Positions 1 through 6,636 of a stretch of DNA of 14,426 nucleotides are shown one piece after another. Source of the DNA: an uncultured Oscillospiraceae bacterium (GTDB lineage Bacteria; Bacillota; Clostridia; Oscillospirales; Oscillospiraceae); contig CAKUEI010000042.1 of NCBI GenBank assembly GCA_934646175.1, positions 1-14,426 on the forward strand. The letters run 5' to 3'. The notes under the pieces are model-generated. The model saw only the letters and a list, made by a program, of their open reading frames with translations, did no database searches and had not been told where the DNA came from. Position 1 is the stretch's first letter; each line of letters opens with the position of its first letter. A program made the position numbers and the translations under genes.

Positions 1-1317
1 CTCTCCGACTGTCTGCGTCAACTGGGTCTCACTCTCCGCCGGTTCAAAACCGGCACCCCGCCCCGCGTGAATGCCCGCAGTGTAGATTTTTCCAAAATGG
101 ATCTGCAGCAGGGCGAGAACGACGCACCGCCTTTTTCCTTCCAAACCCACGTCCGTCCGGAAAACCGCGCGGTGTGTTACCTTACCTACACCAATGAGGC
201 TACCCACCAGGTCATCCGTGACAATCTAAACCGATCCCCGCTTTTTTCCGGTGTCATCGAGGGCGTAGGCCCCCGTTACTGCCCTTCCATCGAAGACAAG
301 GTGGTTCGTTTTGCAGACAAACCCCGGCATCAACTGTTCATCGAGCCCATGGGGCTGAATACGGAGGAGCTGTATATTCAAGGGTTTTCCTCTTCCCTGC
401 CCGAAGAGGTGCAGATTGCGATGCTCCACACCATCCCCGGATTGGAGCATGCCGAAATGACCCGCTGTGCCTACGCCATCGAATACGACTGCGTGGATGC
501 CACCGAGCTTTGGCCCACTTTGGAAAGCAAAGCCGTACCCGGTCTATACGGCGCCGGGCAGTTCTGCGGCTCCTCCGGTTATGAAGAAGCCGCCGCCCAG
601 GGGCTGGTGGCCGGGATCAACGCCGCACTGAAGCTGCTGGGGAAAGAGCCCCTCATCCTCTCCCGCGCGGACGGCTACATCGGTGTTCTCATTGACGATC
701 TGGTCACCAAAGAGACCCAGGAGCCTTACCGCATGATGACCTCCCGCACGGAATACCGTCTGCTGCACCGGCAGGACAACGCTGACCTGCGTCTTACCGC
801 CTTAGGACACCGGGTGGGCCTGATTCCCGACGCCCGTGCCCGCGAAGTGGCAGAAAAATACGACGCTGTCCGCCGGGAATGCGATCGCCTGGAGCATACT
901 GGTGCCGCCCCCACCTCCGCGCTGACGGACTACCTCGCCTCTTGCGGAGAGCCGGTCTCTTCCTCCGGAGCCCGGCTTTCCGATCTGCTGCGCCGTCCCC
1001 GGGTGACCTATGAAGGACTTTCCCCCTTTGACCCCCAGCGTCCCGTCCTTCCCGCCGATGTGATTGAGCAGGTGGAGCTTTCGCTCAAATACGAAGGGTA
1101 TATCAAGCGCCAGCTCAACCATGTGGAAGAGATGAAAAAGCTGGAATCCCACCTCCTCCCCTCTGACCTTGACTATCTCTCCCTCAGCGGGCTCCGATTG
1201 GAGGCGCGGCAGAAACTGCAGAAGATCCGCCCCCGGGACTTGGGGCAGGCAGGCCGCATCTCCGGCGTCAGTCCCGCGGATATTGCCGCCCTTATGATTT
1301 ATCTCGAAAAGCACTAA
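1..1317 (+). CDS. mnmG: MnmG (GidA), tRNA uridine-5-carboxymethylaminomethyl modification enzyme, 5'-partial
   Basis: FAD-dependent enzyme that, with the GTPase MnmE, installs the (carboxymethyl)aminomethyl group on the wobble uridine of certain tRNAs in the cytoplasm. The frame is open from base 1, giving 438 residues; family members are about 620-630 aa, so roughly 190 N-terminal residues, including the FAD Rossmann GxGxxG, lie outside the window. Visible family signatures are RFKTGTPPRVNAR at the start, the catalytic-region RYCPSIEDK with its conserved Cys (codon 280-282), a GAGQ...GYEEAAAQG FAD-contact segment, YIGVLIDDLVTKETQEPYRM, TSRTEYRLLHRQDNADLRLT, and the C-terminal helical domain ending in RISGVSPADIAAL that contacts MnmE and tRNA. 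The C-terminus is complete, with tandem stops (TAATAG). In many Bacillota rsmG follows mnmG; here a deacetylase follows instead. Confidence 0.97.
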   Translation, partial: LSDCLRQLGLTLRRFKTGTPPRVNARSVDFSKMDLQQGENDAPPFSFQTHVRPENRAVCYLTYTNEATHQVIRDNLNRSPLFSGVIEGVGPRYCPSIEDKVVRFADKPRHQLFIEPMGLNTEELYIQGFSSSLPEEVQIAMLHTIPGLEHAEMTRCAYAIEYDCVDATELWPTLESKAVPGLYGAGQFCGSSGYEEAAAQGLVAGINAALKLLGKEPLILSRADGYIGVLIDDLVTKETQEPYRMMTSRTEYRLLHRQDNADLRLTALGHRVGLIPDARAREVAEKYDAVRRECDRLEHTGAAPTSALTDYLASCGEPVSSSGARLSDLLRRPRVTYEGLSPFDPQRPVLPADVIEQVELSLKYEGYIKRQLNHVEEMKKLESHLLPSDLDYLSLSGLRLEARQKLQKIRPRDLGQAGRISGVSPADIAALMIYLEKH

Positions 1318-1343
1318 TAGCTTCCAATCCCGCTTTGCCTTAC

Positions 1344-1378
1344 CCCGGGCTGACACCGGGACCCCGCCAACGGCGGGG
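1344..1378 (+). terminator. Tandem GC-rich hairpins after mnmG
   Basis: Two adjacent hairpins follow the mnmG stop: CCCGG/CCGGG (1344-1348 with 1356-1360) and a 7-bp CCCCGCC/GGCGGGG stem with a 3-base loop (1362-1368 with 1372-1378). No T-run follows, so this is a weak candidate for intrinsic termination; it could instead stabilise the mRNA 3' end. Confidence 0.35.
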
Positions 1379-1516
1379 CGGCGCTTATGCTCTACCCGCC
1401 TTGAGAAATGTTGATCTTTCTATCTTTCACGCAGAATAAGCATAATTTCCAACTTTCTCCGCGCGATTGATCGCCCAAAAACGCATATACTGTCCCTGAA
1501 AGGGCGGCGACGGAAA

Positions 1517-2302
1517 ATGGGCGGAAAACGGCAAAACAAAAAGCAGCGCAGGCAGATTTTTCTGCCCGTGCTGCTTCTCCTTTTCTGTTATACATTTCCT
1601 TTTTTTCTCTGCGGAAGTCCGTCCCTTCCTGTGGACGGGGAGGCTGCTCTCCCCGCCGACGCCGCGGAAGAAGCAGCTTCCTCCGAAAAGCTCATCGCCC
1701 TCACCTTTGACGACGGGCCCCATGCCGTCTACACCCCCCGGCTGCTGGAGGGGCTTGCCCGGCGCGGCGTTCACGCCACCTTTTTTCTCATCGGCAGTCA
1801 GGCATCTGCCCAGCCGGATCTGGTGCAGCAGATGGACCTTATGGGGCACCAAATCGGCCTGCACACCTATGACCATGTGCTACTCACCTCCTTGACCCCG
1901 GCGGAGGTCACCGAACAGATGGAGCGCTCTCGCCGGACCCTCTCCGCTCTTCTGGGACACGACGATTTCTTTGTCCGCCCCCCTTACGGCATCACCAATG
2001 CCGCCGTGCGCGCCCGTATTTCTGCCCCGCTGGTCCTCTGGTCCGTCGACCCCAAGGACTGGGAAGTACAGGATGCCGACCGTGTGGTCCGCTGCGTCAC
2101 CTCTCAGGCCAAGGACGGCGACATCATCCTGCTCCACGATATTTTCCCCACCTCGGTGGACGCCGCGCTGGAGATCGTGGATGTCCTTCAGGGGGAGGGG
2201 TTCCGCTTCGTCACGGTGGAGGAGCTGTTCGTCCTGCGGGGAATTCAGCCGGAAAACGGCACCACCTATTCCGCTGCTCCGCGCACCCGAAACACCCGCT
2301 GA
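1517..2302 (+). CDS. Membrane-anchored polysaccharide deacetylase (NodB domain, CE4)
   Basis: Predicted metal-dependent carbohydrate N-deacetylase acting outside the cell on peptidoglycan or another N-acetylated glycan. The 261-aa protein has a basic N-terminus, one hydrophobic segment (about residues 13-33) that is a signal anchor or uncleaved signal peptide (no convincing lipobox), a short Ala/Glu-rich linker, and a complete NodB domain (about 58-238). All five CE4 motifs are present: TFDDGP (catalytic base D65, metal D66), HTYDH (metal H116 and H120), RPPYG (R154), SVDPKDW (178-182), and LLHD (H207). It should therefore be active. The chosen ATG has only a weak upstream AAAGGG. A TATACT -10-like box lies at 1486-1491 but has no convincing -35. 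The gene stands alone, with its own strong terminator overlapping the stop codon. Specific substrate cannot be assigned. Confidence 0.93.
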   Translation: MGGKRQNKKQRRQIFLPVLLLLFCYTFPFFLCGSPSLPVDGEAALPADAAEEAASSEKLIALTFDDGPHAVYTPRLLEGLARRGVHATFFLIGSQASAQPDLVQQMDLMGHQIGLHTYDHVLLTSLTPAEVTEQMERSRRTLSALLGHDDFFVRPPYGITNAAVRARISAPLVLWSVDPKDWEVQDADRVVRCVTSQAKDGDIILLHDIFPTSVDAALEIVDVLQGEGFRFVTVEELFVLRGIQPENGTTYSAAPRTRNTR

Positions 2303-2323
2303 GCTATGCTCAGCGGGTGTTTT
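2291..2323 (+). terminator. Rho-independent terminator of the deacetylase gene
   Basis: Perfect 14-bp inverted repeat (2291-2304 with 2308-2321), loop TAT, followed by a short T-run. The left arm begins inside the last codons of the deacetylase gene. Confidence 0.88.
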
Positions 2324-2615
2324 CAGATCGTCGGAAATGCCTTGCAGAGTTTGCGCCAACGAGGCGCGAATCAACTCTCATTCATGTTCGGCGGCAGCGT
2401 GTACATCGCTGAACATCCTTCTCGGCCTGCTGCAGCTGATTCAAACGAAAGCCCAAGGGATCGGGTTTTGTTTAAGCGCAGCCTGCGGATTCTAAGGTAT
2501 TTTCTCCCGGAATGGTACCTATGCCGCACAGAGTCTTCCGCCCGTCTCTGTGCACTTCGCCGCAAATTTCCTTCCCATCCCCGCTTTCCACCCCGTTTTT
2601 TGGCCGGTTATCCAG
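2324..2615. other. Gene-free stretch with several hairpins, possible structured RNA or leader
   Basis: Nearly 300 bases without a credible gene: the short open frames here have no ribosome site and resemble no family I know. Visible structure includes TTTGCGCC/GGCGCGAA (2350-2357 with 2363-2370, one G-T pair) topped by a 5-base loop and flanked by AGAGTT/AACTCT (2346-2351 with 2373-2378, sharing edge bases); CAGCG/CGCTG around 2393-2414; and GCACAGAG/CTCTGTGC (2526-2533 with 2546-2553). No signature of tmRNA, RNase P, SRP RNA, T-box or a riboswitch class was recognised. It may be an independent ncRNA, a relic, or spacer. It lies upstream of the promoter at 2616, so it is not the leader of the following operon if that promoter is used. 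Confidence 0.35.
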
Positions 2616-2644
2616 TTTACAACCCTTCTTCCCTATGATATGAT
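2616..2644 (+). promoter_or_regulatory. Sigma-A promoter for the yfbR-ACT-UPF0210 operon
   Basis: TTTACA (2616-2621), a 17-base spacer, then TATGAT (2639-2644). It lies 57 bases before the first gene. Both boxes are one base off consensus with ideal spacing. Confidence 0.8.
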
Positions 2645-2701
2645 AAAGCAATCAGAAAAGCGGATTATTGTTTTCACGCCGCTTGCTTTAAGGAAGAGTG
2701 A

Positions 2702-3322
2702 ATGATGAGCTACAGCTTCTTTGCCCTCATCTCCCGGATGCGCTACATCGGCCGCTGGGGTCTGATGCGCAACACTATGGAAGAAAATGTCAGCGAGCAT
2801 TCCCACATGGTCGCCGTTCTGGCCCATGCACTGGCCGTTTTGAAAAATGAACGCTTCGACGGCCATGTGGACCCCGGCGAGGCGGTCATCTCCGCCATTT
2901 ACCACGACGCGCCGGAGATCCTCACCGGCGACCTTCCCACCCCGGTCAAGTATTTTAACCCCGACATCAAGGCCGCCTACAAGCAGGTGGAGTCCGTCTC
3001 CGCCGAAAAGCTGCTCTCTCTTCTGCCGGAAGAGCTGCGAAGCATCTACCGCCCCTATGTCAGCGAAACCTGCGCCCCCGAGATCCACGCGCTGGTCAAA
3101 GCGGCGGACAAGCTGTCCGCCTATATCAAATGTCTGGAGGAGTTGAAGGCCGGCAACTCCGAATTCCGCGAGGCGGCGGCCACCATCCGCGCCGCGCTGG
3201 ACGAGAATCCCCTGCCGGAGGTCCATTATTTCATGGACACATTCCTCCCCGCCTTCTCCCTGACGCTGGATGAGCTTCAGGCGGAGCCGGAAACTAAGAC
3301 GGAAAGGAAGACCTTAACATGA
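2702..3322 (+). CDS. yfbR: YfbR-like HD-domain 5'-deoxynucleotidase
   Basis: Predicted metal-dependent phosphohydrolase removing the 5' phosphate from deoxyribonucleoside monophosphates, part of cytoplasmic nucleotide salvage and balance. The 206-aa protein aligns almost end to end with E. coli YfbR as I recall it. RW at 18-19 (base and phosphate contact), H33 in NVSEHS, H68-D69 in YHDA, E72, and D77 in LTGDLPTPVKYF all fall at the same numbers as in the E. coli enzyme; D136 in KAADKL completes the HD metal site. All catalytic residues are therefore kept. There are two adjacent ATG codons (2702 and 2705) after AAGGAAG; either could be the start. The stop overlaps the next start as ATGA, implying translational coupling. 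It is the first gene after the promoter at 2616. Confidence 0.93.
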   Translation: MMSYSFFALISRMRYIGRWGLMRNTMEENVSEHSHMVAVLAHALAVLKNERFDGHVDPGEAVISAIYHDAPEILTGDLPTPVKYFNPDIKAAYKQVESVSAEKLLSLLPEELRSIYRPYVSETCAPEIHALVKAADKLSAYIKCLEELKAGNSEFREAAATIRAALDENPLPEVHYFMDTFLPAFSLTLDELQAEPETKTERKTLT

Positions 3323-3588
3323 AAGCCATCGTCACCGTGATCGGAAAGGACCATGTTGGCATTATCGCCTCGGTCTGCGCCCTTCTCGCAAAGCACAATG
3401 TGAACGTGCTGGACATCAGCCAAACTGTCATGCAGGAATACTTCACCATGATCATGATGGTGGACGTATCCGCCGCCGAGGCCCCCATGGCGGAGCTTGC
3501 CACCCTGCTGGAGGAACAGGGGAAAGAAATGAACCTTTCCATCCGCATCCAGCGGGAGGATATTTTTAACGCTATGCATCGGATCTAA
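3319..3588 (+). CDS. ACT domain protein, UPF0237 family
   Basis: An 89-aa stand-alone ACT domain, the small-ligand-binding fold used in amino-acid-responsive regulation, related to the ACT modules of GcvR. The opening AIVTVIGKDHVGIIASV gives the first beta strand and the glycine turn (GKDHVGI) that commonly holds the ligand; NVNVLDISQTVMQEYFTMIM follows the usual beta-alpha-beta pattern. The length matches the UPF0237 family, whose members in Bacillota often precede a UPF0210 gene, as here. It overlaps the nucleotidase gene by 4 bases (ATGA) and has a GAAAGGAAG ribosome site inside the end of that gene. The family's ligand and target are not established to my knowledge; a sensor or regulatory subunit for the next gene's product is inference from pairing. 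Confidence 0.9.
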   Translation: MKAIVTVIGKDHVGIIASVCALLAKHNVNVLDISQTVMQEYFTMIMMVDVSAAEAPMAELATLLEEQGKEMNLSIRIQREDIFNAMHRI

Positions 3589-3627
3589 CGGGCCGACGCC
3601 CAACTCTGTCCATCGGGAGGAACTTTC

Positions 3628-4986
3628 ATGCTCAACCGGAACGAGATCCTGGAAACCATTCAGATGATCGACCAACAGCACCTGGACATCCGCACTATCA
3701 CCATGGGCATTTCTCTACTGTCCTGCGCGGACCCCGATCCGAAGGCTGCCTGTCGGAAGATCTACGATAAAATTACCCGCTATGCGGAAAAGCTGGTGTC
3801 CACCGGCGAGAACATCGAACGGGAATTCGGCATTCCCATCGTCAATAAGCGCATTTCCGTCACTCCCATGGCTCTGGTGGCCGCCGCCAGCGACACTTCG
3901 GACTATGTCCCCTTTGCCATGGCCATGGACAAGGCGGCCAAGACCTGCGGTGTCAACTTCATCGGCGGCTTCTCCGCCTTGGTGCAGAAGGGCATGACTT
4001 TGGCCGACCGCAACCTTATCGCCTCCATCCCCGAGGCACTTGCTTCCACCGATATGGTCTGCTCCTCCGTCAACATCGGCTCCACCAAAGCCGGCATCAA
4101 TATGGACGCTGTGGCGGAAATGGGCCGCGTAATCAAAAAGACCGCTGCCCTCACCGCCGAGCAGGGCGGATTCGGCTGTGCCAAGCTGGTGGTGTTCTGC
4201 AACGCGGTGGAGGATAACCCCTTCATGGCCGGTGCCTTCCACGGCGTGGGCGAACCGGAAAAGGTCATCAACGTGGGCGTTTCCGGCCCCGGCGTTGTAC
4301 ATCACGCCCTTCAGAGTGTCAAGGGTCAGCCCTTCGACGTGGTGGCCGAGACCATAAAGAAGACCGCCTTCCGCATCACCCGCATGGGCCAGCTGGTGGC
4401 GCAGGAGGCTTCCCGTCGCCTGGACACTCCCTTTGGCATCGTGGATCTTTCTCTGGCCCCCACCCCCGCCCAGGGAGACAGTGTGGCCCGCATCCTGGAG
4501 GAAATGGGGCTGGAGGTCTGCGGCACCCACGGCACCACCGCCGCCCTCGCTCTTTTGAACGACGCGGTCAAGAAGGGCGGCGTTATGGCTTCCTCCTCCG
4601 TGGGCGGCCTCAGCGGCGCCTTTATCCCCGTCAGCGAAGACGAGGGCATGATCGCCGCCGCCCGGGCGGGCGCCCTCTCGCTGGACAAGCTGGAAGCCAT
4701 GACCTGCGTCTGCTCCGTGGGCCTTGACATGATCGCCGTTCCCGGCGACACCACGGCAGAGACCCTGTCCGCCATCATCGCGGATGAGGCCGCCATCGGC
4801 ATGATCAACACCAAGACCACCGCTGTCCGCGTCATCCCCGTTCCCGGCGGCAAGGTGGGCGACATGATGGAGATGGGCGGCCTGCTGGGCTCCGCCCCCG
4901 TGCAGGAGGTGCACCCCTTCTCCTCCGCCGATTTCATCCATCGCGGCGGCCGCATCCCCGCCCCCATGAACAGCCTGAAAAACTGA
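3628..4986 (+). CDS. UPF0210 (DUF711, PFL-like) family protein
   Basis: Conserved 452-aa cytoplasmic protein of UPF0210/DUF711, the usual length for the family. Structures exist for relatives, but as far as I know the function is not settled. Recognisable stretches include LDIRTITMGISLLSC (about 19-33), RISVTPMALVAAA, GGFSALVQKGMTLAD, SSVNIGSTKAGINMDAV, and the glycine-rich GVSGPGVVHHAL. The C-terminal part holds the further glycine-rich segments SSSVGGLSGAFIPVSED and VIPVPGGKVGDMMEMGGLLG. A GGGAGG ribosome site lies 8 bases before the ATG. It is the last gene of the operon, 39 bases after the ACT gene, and is followed by a terminator. Consistent ACT-UPF0210 pairing suggests that the two proteins act together; joining them to a deoxynucleotidase hints at nucleotide or amino-acid homeostasis, which is inference. 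Confidence 0.92.
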   Translation: MLNRNEILETIQMIDQQHLDIRTITMGISLLSCADPDPKAACRKIYDKITRYAEKLVSTGENIEREFGIPIVNKRISVTPMALVAAASDTSDYVPFAMAMDKAAKTCGVNFIGGFSALVQKGMTLADRNLIASIPEALASTDMVCSSVNIGSTKAGINMDAVAEMGRVIKKTAALTAEQGGFGCAKLVVFCNAVEDNPFMAGAFHGVGEPEKVINVGVSGPGVVHHALQSVKGQPFDVVAETIKKTAFRITRMGQLVAQEASRRLDTPFGIVDLSLAPTPAQGDSVARILEEMGLEVCGTHGTTAALALLNDAVKKGGVMASSSVGGLSGAFIPVSEDEGMIAAARAGALSLDKLEAMTCVCSVGLDMIAVPGDTTAETLSAIIADEAAIGMINTKTTAVRVIPVPGGKVGDMMEMGGLLGSAPVQEVHPFSSADFIHRGGRIPAPMNSLKN

Positions 4987-5001
4987 CCAGAGCATTGGTT
5001 C

Positions 5002-5039
5002 CGTCCCGGCCTGCGCCTATGCGGGTCGGGACGTTTTTT
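5002..5039 (+). terminator. Rho-independent terminator after UPF0210 gene
   Basis: CGTCCCG/CGGGACG outer stem (5002-5008 with 5027-5033) with a further CCTGC/GCGGG inner stem containing one G-T pair, then six T (5034-5039). Confidence 0.88.
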
Positions 5040-5063
5040 GCCGCTTTGTTGCCGGATTGTTCC

Positions 5064-5092
5064 TTTTCATTTGTCGAAAGCTGTGGTATACT
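5064..5092 (+). promoter_or_regulatory. Extended -10 promoter of udk
   Basis: TTTTCA (5064-5069), a 17-base spacer, and TATACT (5087-5092) preceded by TGG, giving the TG-N extended -10. The start codon lies 33 bases downstream. Confidence 0.7.
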
Positions 5093-5124
5093 GCAAGCAA
5101 TATACTGAGGAAAGGGGAACCACC

Positions 5125-5748
5125 ATGGACACCATGATGATCGGCATCGCCGGGGGCACCGGCAGCGGAAAAACCACCCTCACCCGTCACCTGATGGACC
5201 GCTTTGGTGAACATGTCTCCATCATCTATCACGATAACTATTACCGCAGCAACTCCTGTCTTTCGCTGGAAGAGCGGGCCAAGCTGAACTATGACCACCC
5301 AGACGCCTTTGAGACTGACCTTCTGGTCCGCCATCTGGAGTCGCTCCGCCGCGGCGAAGCCATTGAATGCCCCCTTTACGACTTCACCGTCCACGACCGG
5401 AAGAAAGAGACCGTTACCGTCCATCCCTCCAAGGTCATTCTGGTGGAGGGCATCCTGGTCTTTGAAAACAAGGCCCTGCGGGACATGATGGACATCAAGA
5501 TCTTTGTGGACACCGACGCAGACGTCCGCATTCTCCGCCGCATCCTGCGGGACGTGAAGGAGCGGGGCCGCAGTCTGGACTCTGTGGTCACCCAGTACCT
5601 CACCACTGTAAAGCCCATGCACGAGCAGTTTGTGGAGCCGTCCAAGCGCTATGCGGACATCATCGTGCTGGACGGGGGGCACAATCTTGTGGCTCTGGAC
5701 ATGATCACCCAGCGGGTCTGGCACCATATCAACAGCACGGAAGATTAA
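5125..5748 (+). CDS. udk: Uridine kinase
   Basis: Cytoplasmic salvage enzyme that phosphorylates uridine or cytidine to the monophosphate using ATP or GTP. The 207-aa protein has the family's usual length. The Walker A loop GGTGSGKT is at residues 10-17; the YHDNYYR motif follows the second beta strand, and NYDHPDAF is the signature of nucleoside-binding uridine kinases. The Walker B-like strand ending in EGILVFEN, and the lid-region arginines in RILRRILRDVKERGR, complete the active site. The ATG at 5125 was chosen because AGGAAAGGGG lies 8-17 bases before it; an upstream in-frame extension exists but runs through the promoter and is not credible. It has its own promoter and probably a weak terminator. 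Confidence 0.95.
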   Translation: MDTMMIGIAGGTGSGKTTLTRHLMDRFGEHVSIIYHDNYYRSNSCLSLEERAKLNYDHPDAFETDLLVRHLESLRRGEAIECPLYDFTVHDRKKETVTVHPSKVILVEGILVFENKALRDMMDIKIFVDTDADVRILRRILRDVKERGRSLDSVVTQYLTTVKPMHEQFVEPSKRYADIIVLDGGHNLVALDMITQRVWHHINSTED

Positions 5749-5772
5749 ATTTTCCCTGTTCGGGAACTTTTT
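5749..5772 (+). terminator. Weak terminator candidate after udk
   Basis: TTCCC/GGGAA 5-bp stem (5752-5756 with 5762-5766), 5-base loop, then CTTTTTCT. The short stem makes partial read-through into the lipoprotein gene likely; I see no convincing separate promoter before that gene. Confidence 0.4.
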
Positions 5773-5819
5773 CTCCTTTTCTCCGTCTAAAAGGGCAAAT
5801 AATAAAAAGGAGAATCCCT

Positions 5820-6551
5820 ATGAAAAAAATGAACCTGATCGTGCTGGCTCTGGCCGGCGCCCTCTCGCTCTCTCTTCTCGCCGCCTGCGCCAAAACGGAC
5901 GACACGCAGGATACCTTCACCCCCACGCCCTCCGATGCGGTCACCGATACCGTCACGCCGGAGACCACCCCTCTGCCGGAGGAAAGCGAGACGCCGGTCG
6001 ACACCGCTTCCCCTGCGGAGAGTGGATCTCCCTCCGCCAAGCCCTCTGCCAAGCCGTCGGAAAAGCCCTCTTCCAAACCCGCAGAGTCGGAAAAGCCGTC
6101 CGCCAAACCCTCTGAGAAGCCCTCTCCCTCCCCCGCCGCCAATGCGGACCTGGTAGGGTTCTATCAGGCCATGGCGAAAAACGAGAAGGTCTACAACCTG
6201 CAGGAAGCGGACAACGACATCATCGATAACTATTACCCCGGCCTGCGCGATCTGGACACCGTTCAGTGCCACGCCTATGTCTGCATGATGAGCATGAACA
6301 CCTCCGAGCTGGTCCTGGTCCAGGCCAAGAACAGCGAAGACGTTTCCAAGATCAAGTCCATCCTGCAGTCCCACATCGACTACATGGTGGGCGATGAAGA
6401 GGGCGGCAACCCCGGCGCCGCCTGGTATCCGGAAGCCATTCGCGTCTGGGCGGAGGAATCCGCCGTTGTAGCCAACGGCAACTATGTGATGCTGGTGGTC
6501 AGCGAGGACAAGGCCGGCGTCATCTCCGCCTTCAACGCGCTGTTCTCCTGA
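5820..6551 (+). CDS. Lipoprotein with S/K/P-rich linker and DUF4358 domain
   Basis: 243-aa secreted lipoprotein. A lipoprotein signal peptide (two Lys, hydrophobic core about 5-20) ends in the lipobox LLAAC with the lipidated Cys at 23. Residues about 24-108 form a low-complexity Thr/Pro/Glu then Ser/Lys/Pro linker with repeated KPS units, suited to spanning the cell wall. Residues about 109-243 form a globular domain I assign to DUF4358 (function unknown) from its pattern: an amphipathic start, the IDNYYPGLRDL segment, and an AE(E)SAVVANGNYVMLVVSED strand region. DUF4358 proteins are often found near MBOAT and DHHW genes in Clostridia, as here, so a role in modifying or exporting a surface polymer is inferred. 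Start supported by AAAAAGGAG before the ATG. Confidence 0.85.
   Translation: MKKMNLIVLALAGALSLSLLAACAKTDDTQDTFTPTPSDAVTDTVTPETTPLPEESETPVDTASPAESGSPSAKPSAKPSEKPSSKPAESEKPSAKPSEKPSPSPAANADLVGFYQAMAKNEKVYNLQEADNDIIDNYYPGLRDLDTVQCHAYVCMMSMNTSELVLVQAKNSEDVSKIKSILQSHIDYMVGDEEGGNPGAAWYPEAIRVWAEESAVVANGNYVMLVVSEDKAGVISAFNALFS
6030..6134 (+). repeat. Imperfect KPS-type coding repeat in the lipoprotein linker
   Basis: Codes for residues about 71-105 of the lipoprotein: irregular repeats of S-A/E-K-P-S with one spacer PAES. The DNA units differ at synonymous positions, so this is a diverged repeat rather than recent slippage. Confidence 0.75.
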
Positions 6552-6582
6552 TTTCCCGGAATTCTGATCCCTATGCCGTCAT

Positions 6583-6617
6583 CGGGGGCCACCTTCGGGC
6601 GGCCCCCGGTTTATTTT
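6583..6617 (+). terminator. Hairpin with UUCG tetraloop between lipoprotein and MBOAT genes
   Basis: 8-bp stem CGGGGGCC/GGCCCCCG (6583-6590 with 6601-6608) capped by a C(UUCG)G tetraloop, with one A-C mismatch between, then GTTTATTTT. It has terminator form, but only 19 bases separate it from the next start, so MBOAT expression appears to need read-through. Confidence 0.75.
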
Positions 6618-6623
6618 GACGCA

Positions 6624-6630
6624 AGAGGTG
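6624..6630 (+). promoter_or_regulatory. Ribosome binding site selecting the TTG start of the MBOAT gene
   Basis: AGAGGTG, 6 bases before TTG at 6637. It favours 6637 over the upstream in-frame TTG at 6616, which lies in the tail of the hairpin. The ATG at 6632 is in another frame. Confidence 0.65.
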
Positions 6631-6636
6631 TATGCT

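Noticed and set aside
3715..4995. 426-codon open frame on the minus strand opposite the UPF0210 gene
   Set aside because: Composition is His/Gly/Ala-rich as expected from the antisense of GC-biased codons; no ribosome site or family resemblance, and the plus-strand gene is a clear family member.
5038..5124. Upstream extension of uridine kinase
   Set aside because: It would translate the terminator tail and the promoter; the ATG at 5125 has a strong ribosome site and fits family length.
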